From: an uncultured Bacilli bacterium
GTDB taxonomy: Bacteria > Bacillota_I > Bacilli_A > RF39 > UBA660
Assembly: GCA_944327405.1 (NCBI GenBank)
Contig: CALVHK010000063.1
Location: 1 to 6,230 of the forward strand
Length of the DNA: 6,230 nucleotides
Direction of reading: 5' to 3'
The position numbers and the translations under genes are program-made. Under the pieces are notes generated by a model. That model was not told where the DNA came from and did no database searches. It worked only from the letters and a program-made list of their open reading frames with translations. Position 1 is the stretch's first letter. Every line of letters starts with the position of its first letter. Below are positions 6,049 through 6,230 of this stretch, piece after piece.

Positions 6049-6230
6049 ATGCAATATAGAAAATTAAGTAGAGAAACTAGACATAGAAGAAGTATCCTTG
6101 CTAATATTACTCGTGATGTAATTATGAATGAATATGTTGTTACAACTGAAGCTAGAGCTAAAGAAGTAAGAAAATTTGTTGATAAGATGATTACTTATGG
6201 TAAGAAAGGTACTTTAGTTAGTAGAAGAAA
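6049..6230 (+). CDS. rplQ: Large subunit ribosomal protein L17 (bL17), 5' part
   Basis: The frame begins at the ATG at 6049 and stays open to the window edge, giving 60 complete codons of an expected 115-130. L17 binds 23S rRNA near the exit of the peptide tunnel. The sequence matches the family N-terminus: [17 protein letters not shown], then [25 protein letters not shown] (33-50) and [11 protein letters not shown]. An AAGGAGG at 6036-6042 overlaps the rpoA stop and is 6 nt from the ATG. rplQ after rpoA is the standard end of the alpha operon. The third residue pair reads QYR where AYR or RHR is common. Truncation is only the window edge; whether a terminator follows cannot be seen. Confidence 0.97.
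   Translation, partial: MQYRKLSRETRHRRSILANITRDVIMNEYVVTTEARAKEVRKFVDKMITYGKKGTLVSRR

Overview
The window is an AT-rich, tightly packed stretch of the bacterial spc-alpha ribosomal protein region, all on the + strand: rplR (3' part) - rpsE - rplO - secY - adk - map - infA - rpmJ - rpsM - rpsK - rpoA - rplQ (5' part). The order secY-adk-map-infA-rpmJ-rpsM-rpsK-rpoA-rplQ, with adk and map inside the cluster and no rpsD between rpsK and rpoA, is the Bacillota (Firmicutes) arrangement. Strong GGAGG ribosome binding sites, A/T-ending codons and Bacillus-like protein sequences agree with this. The missing rpmD (L30) gene between rpsE and rplO, together with low GC, suggests a reduced or deep-branching Bacilli lineage (Mollicutes relatives or uncultured RF39-like orders). 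I cannot name a genus. The genetic code looks standard where it can be tested: every Trp is TGG and CGG falls at conserved Arg positions. TGA is not used as a stop in any of the 11 genes whose ends are visible.

Layout: positions 1-2474 hold the end of the spc part (L18, S5, L15, SecY). Positions 2474-3919 hold adenylate kinase and methionine aminopeptidase. Positions 3903-6230 hold the IF-1/alpha part (IF-1, L36, S13, S11, RNA polymerase alpha, L17). Genes abut or overlap: rpsE/rplO 1 nt apart, rplO/secY 0 nt, secY/adk overlap of 1 nt, map/infA overlap of 17 nt. The longest non-coding gap is 28 nt (5065-5092). I found no promoter, terminator, RNA gene, repeat, mobile element or CRISPR array. 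The layout is most simply read as one polycistronic transcript entering from the left and leaving on the right.

Together the genes supply ribosomal subunit proteins, translation initiation, N-terminal Met removal, the Sec export channel, adenylate balance and the core transcription subunit. I see no undescribed biological system here. What deserves a second look is modest: loss of rpmD, an unusual adenylate kinase P-loop, an N-terminally extended IF-1 overlapping map, and a few substitutions at normally conserved S11 and S13 positions. Two genes are easy to miss or misplace: the 37-residue rpmJ at 4168-4281, and rplO, whose start is at 768 rather than at an upstream in-frame GTG.
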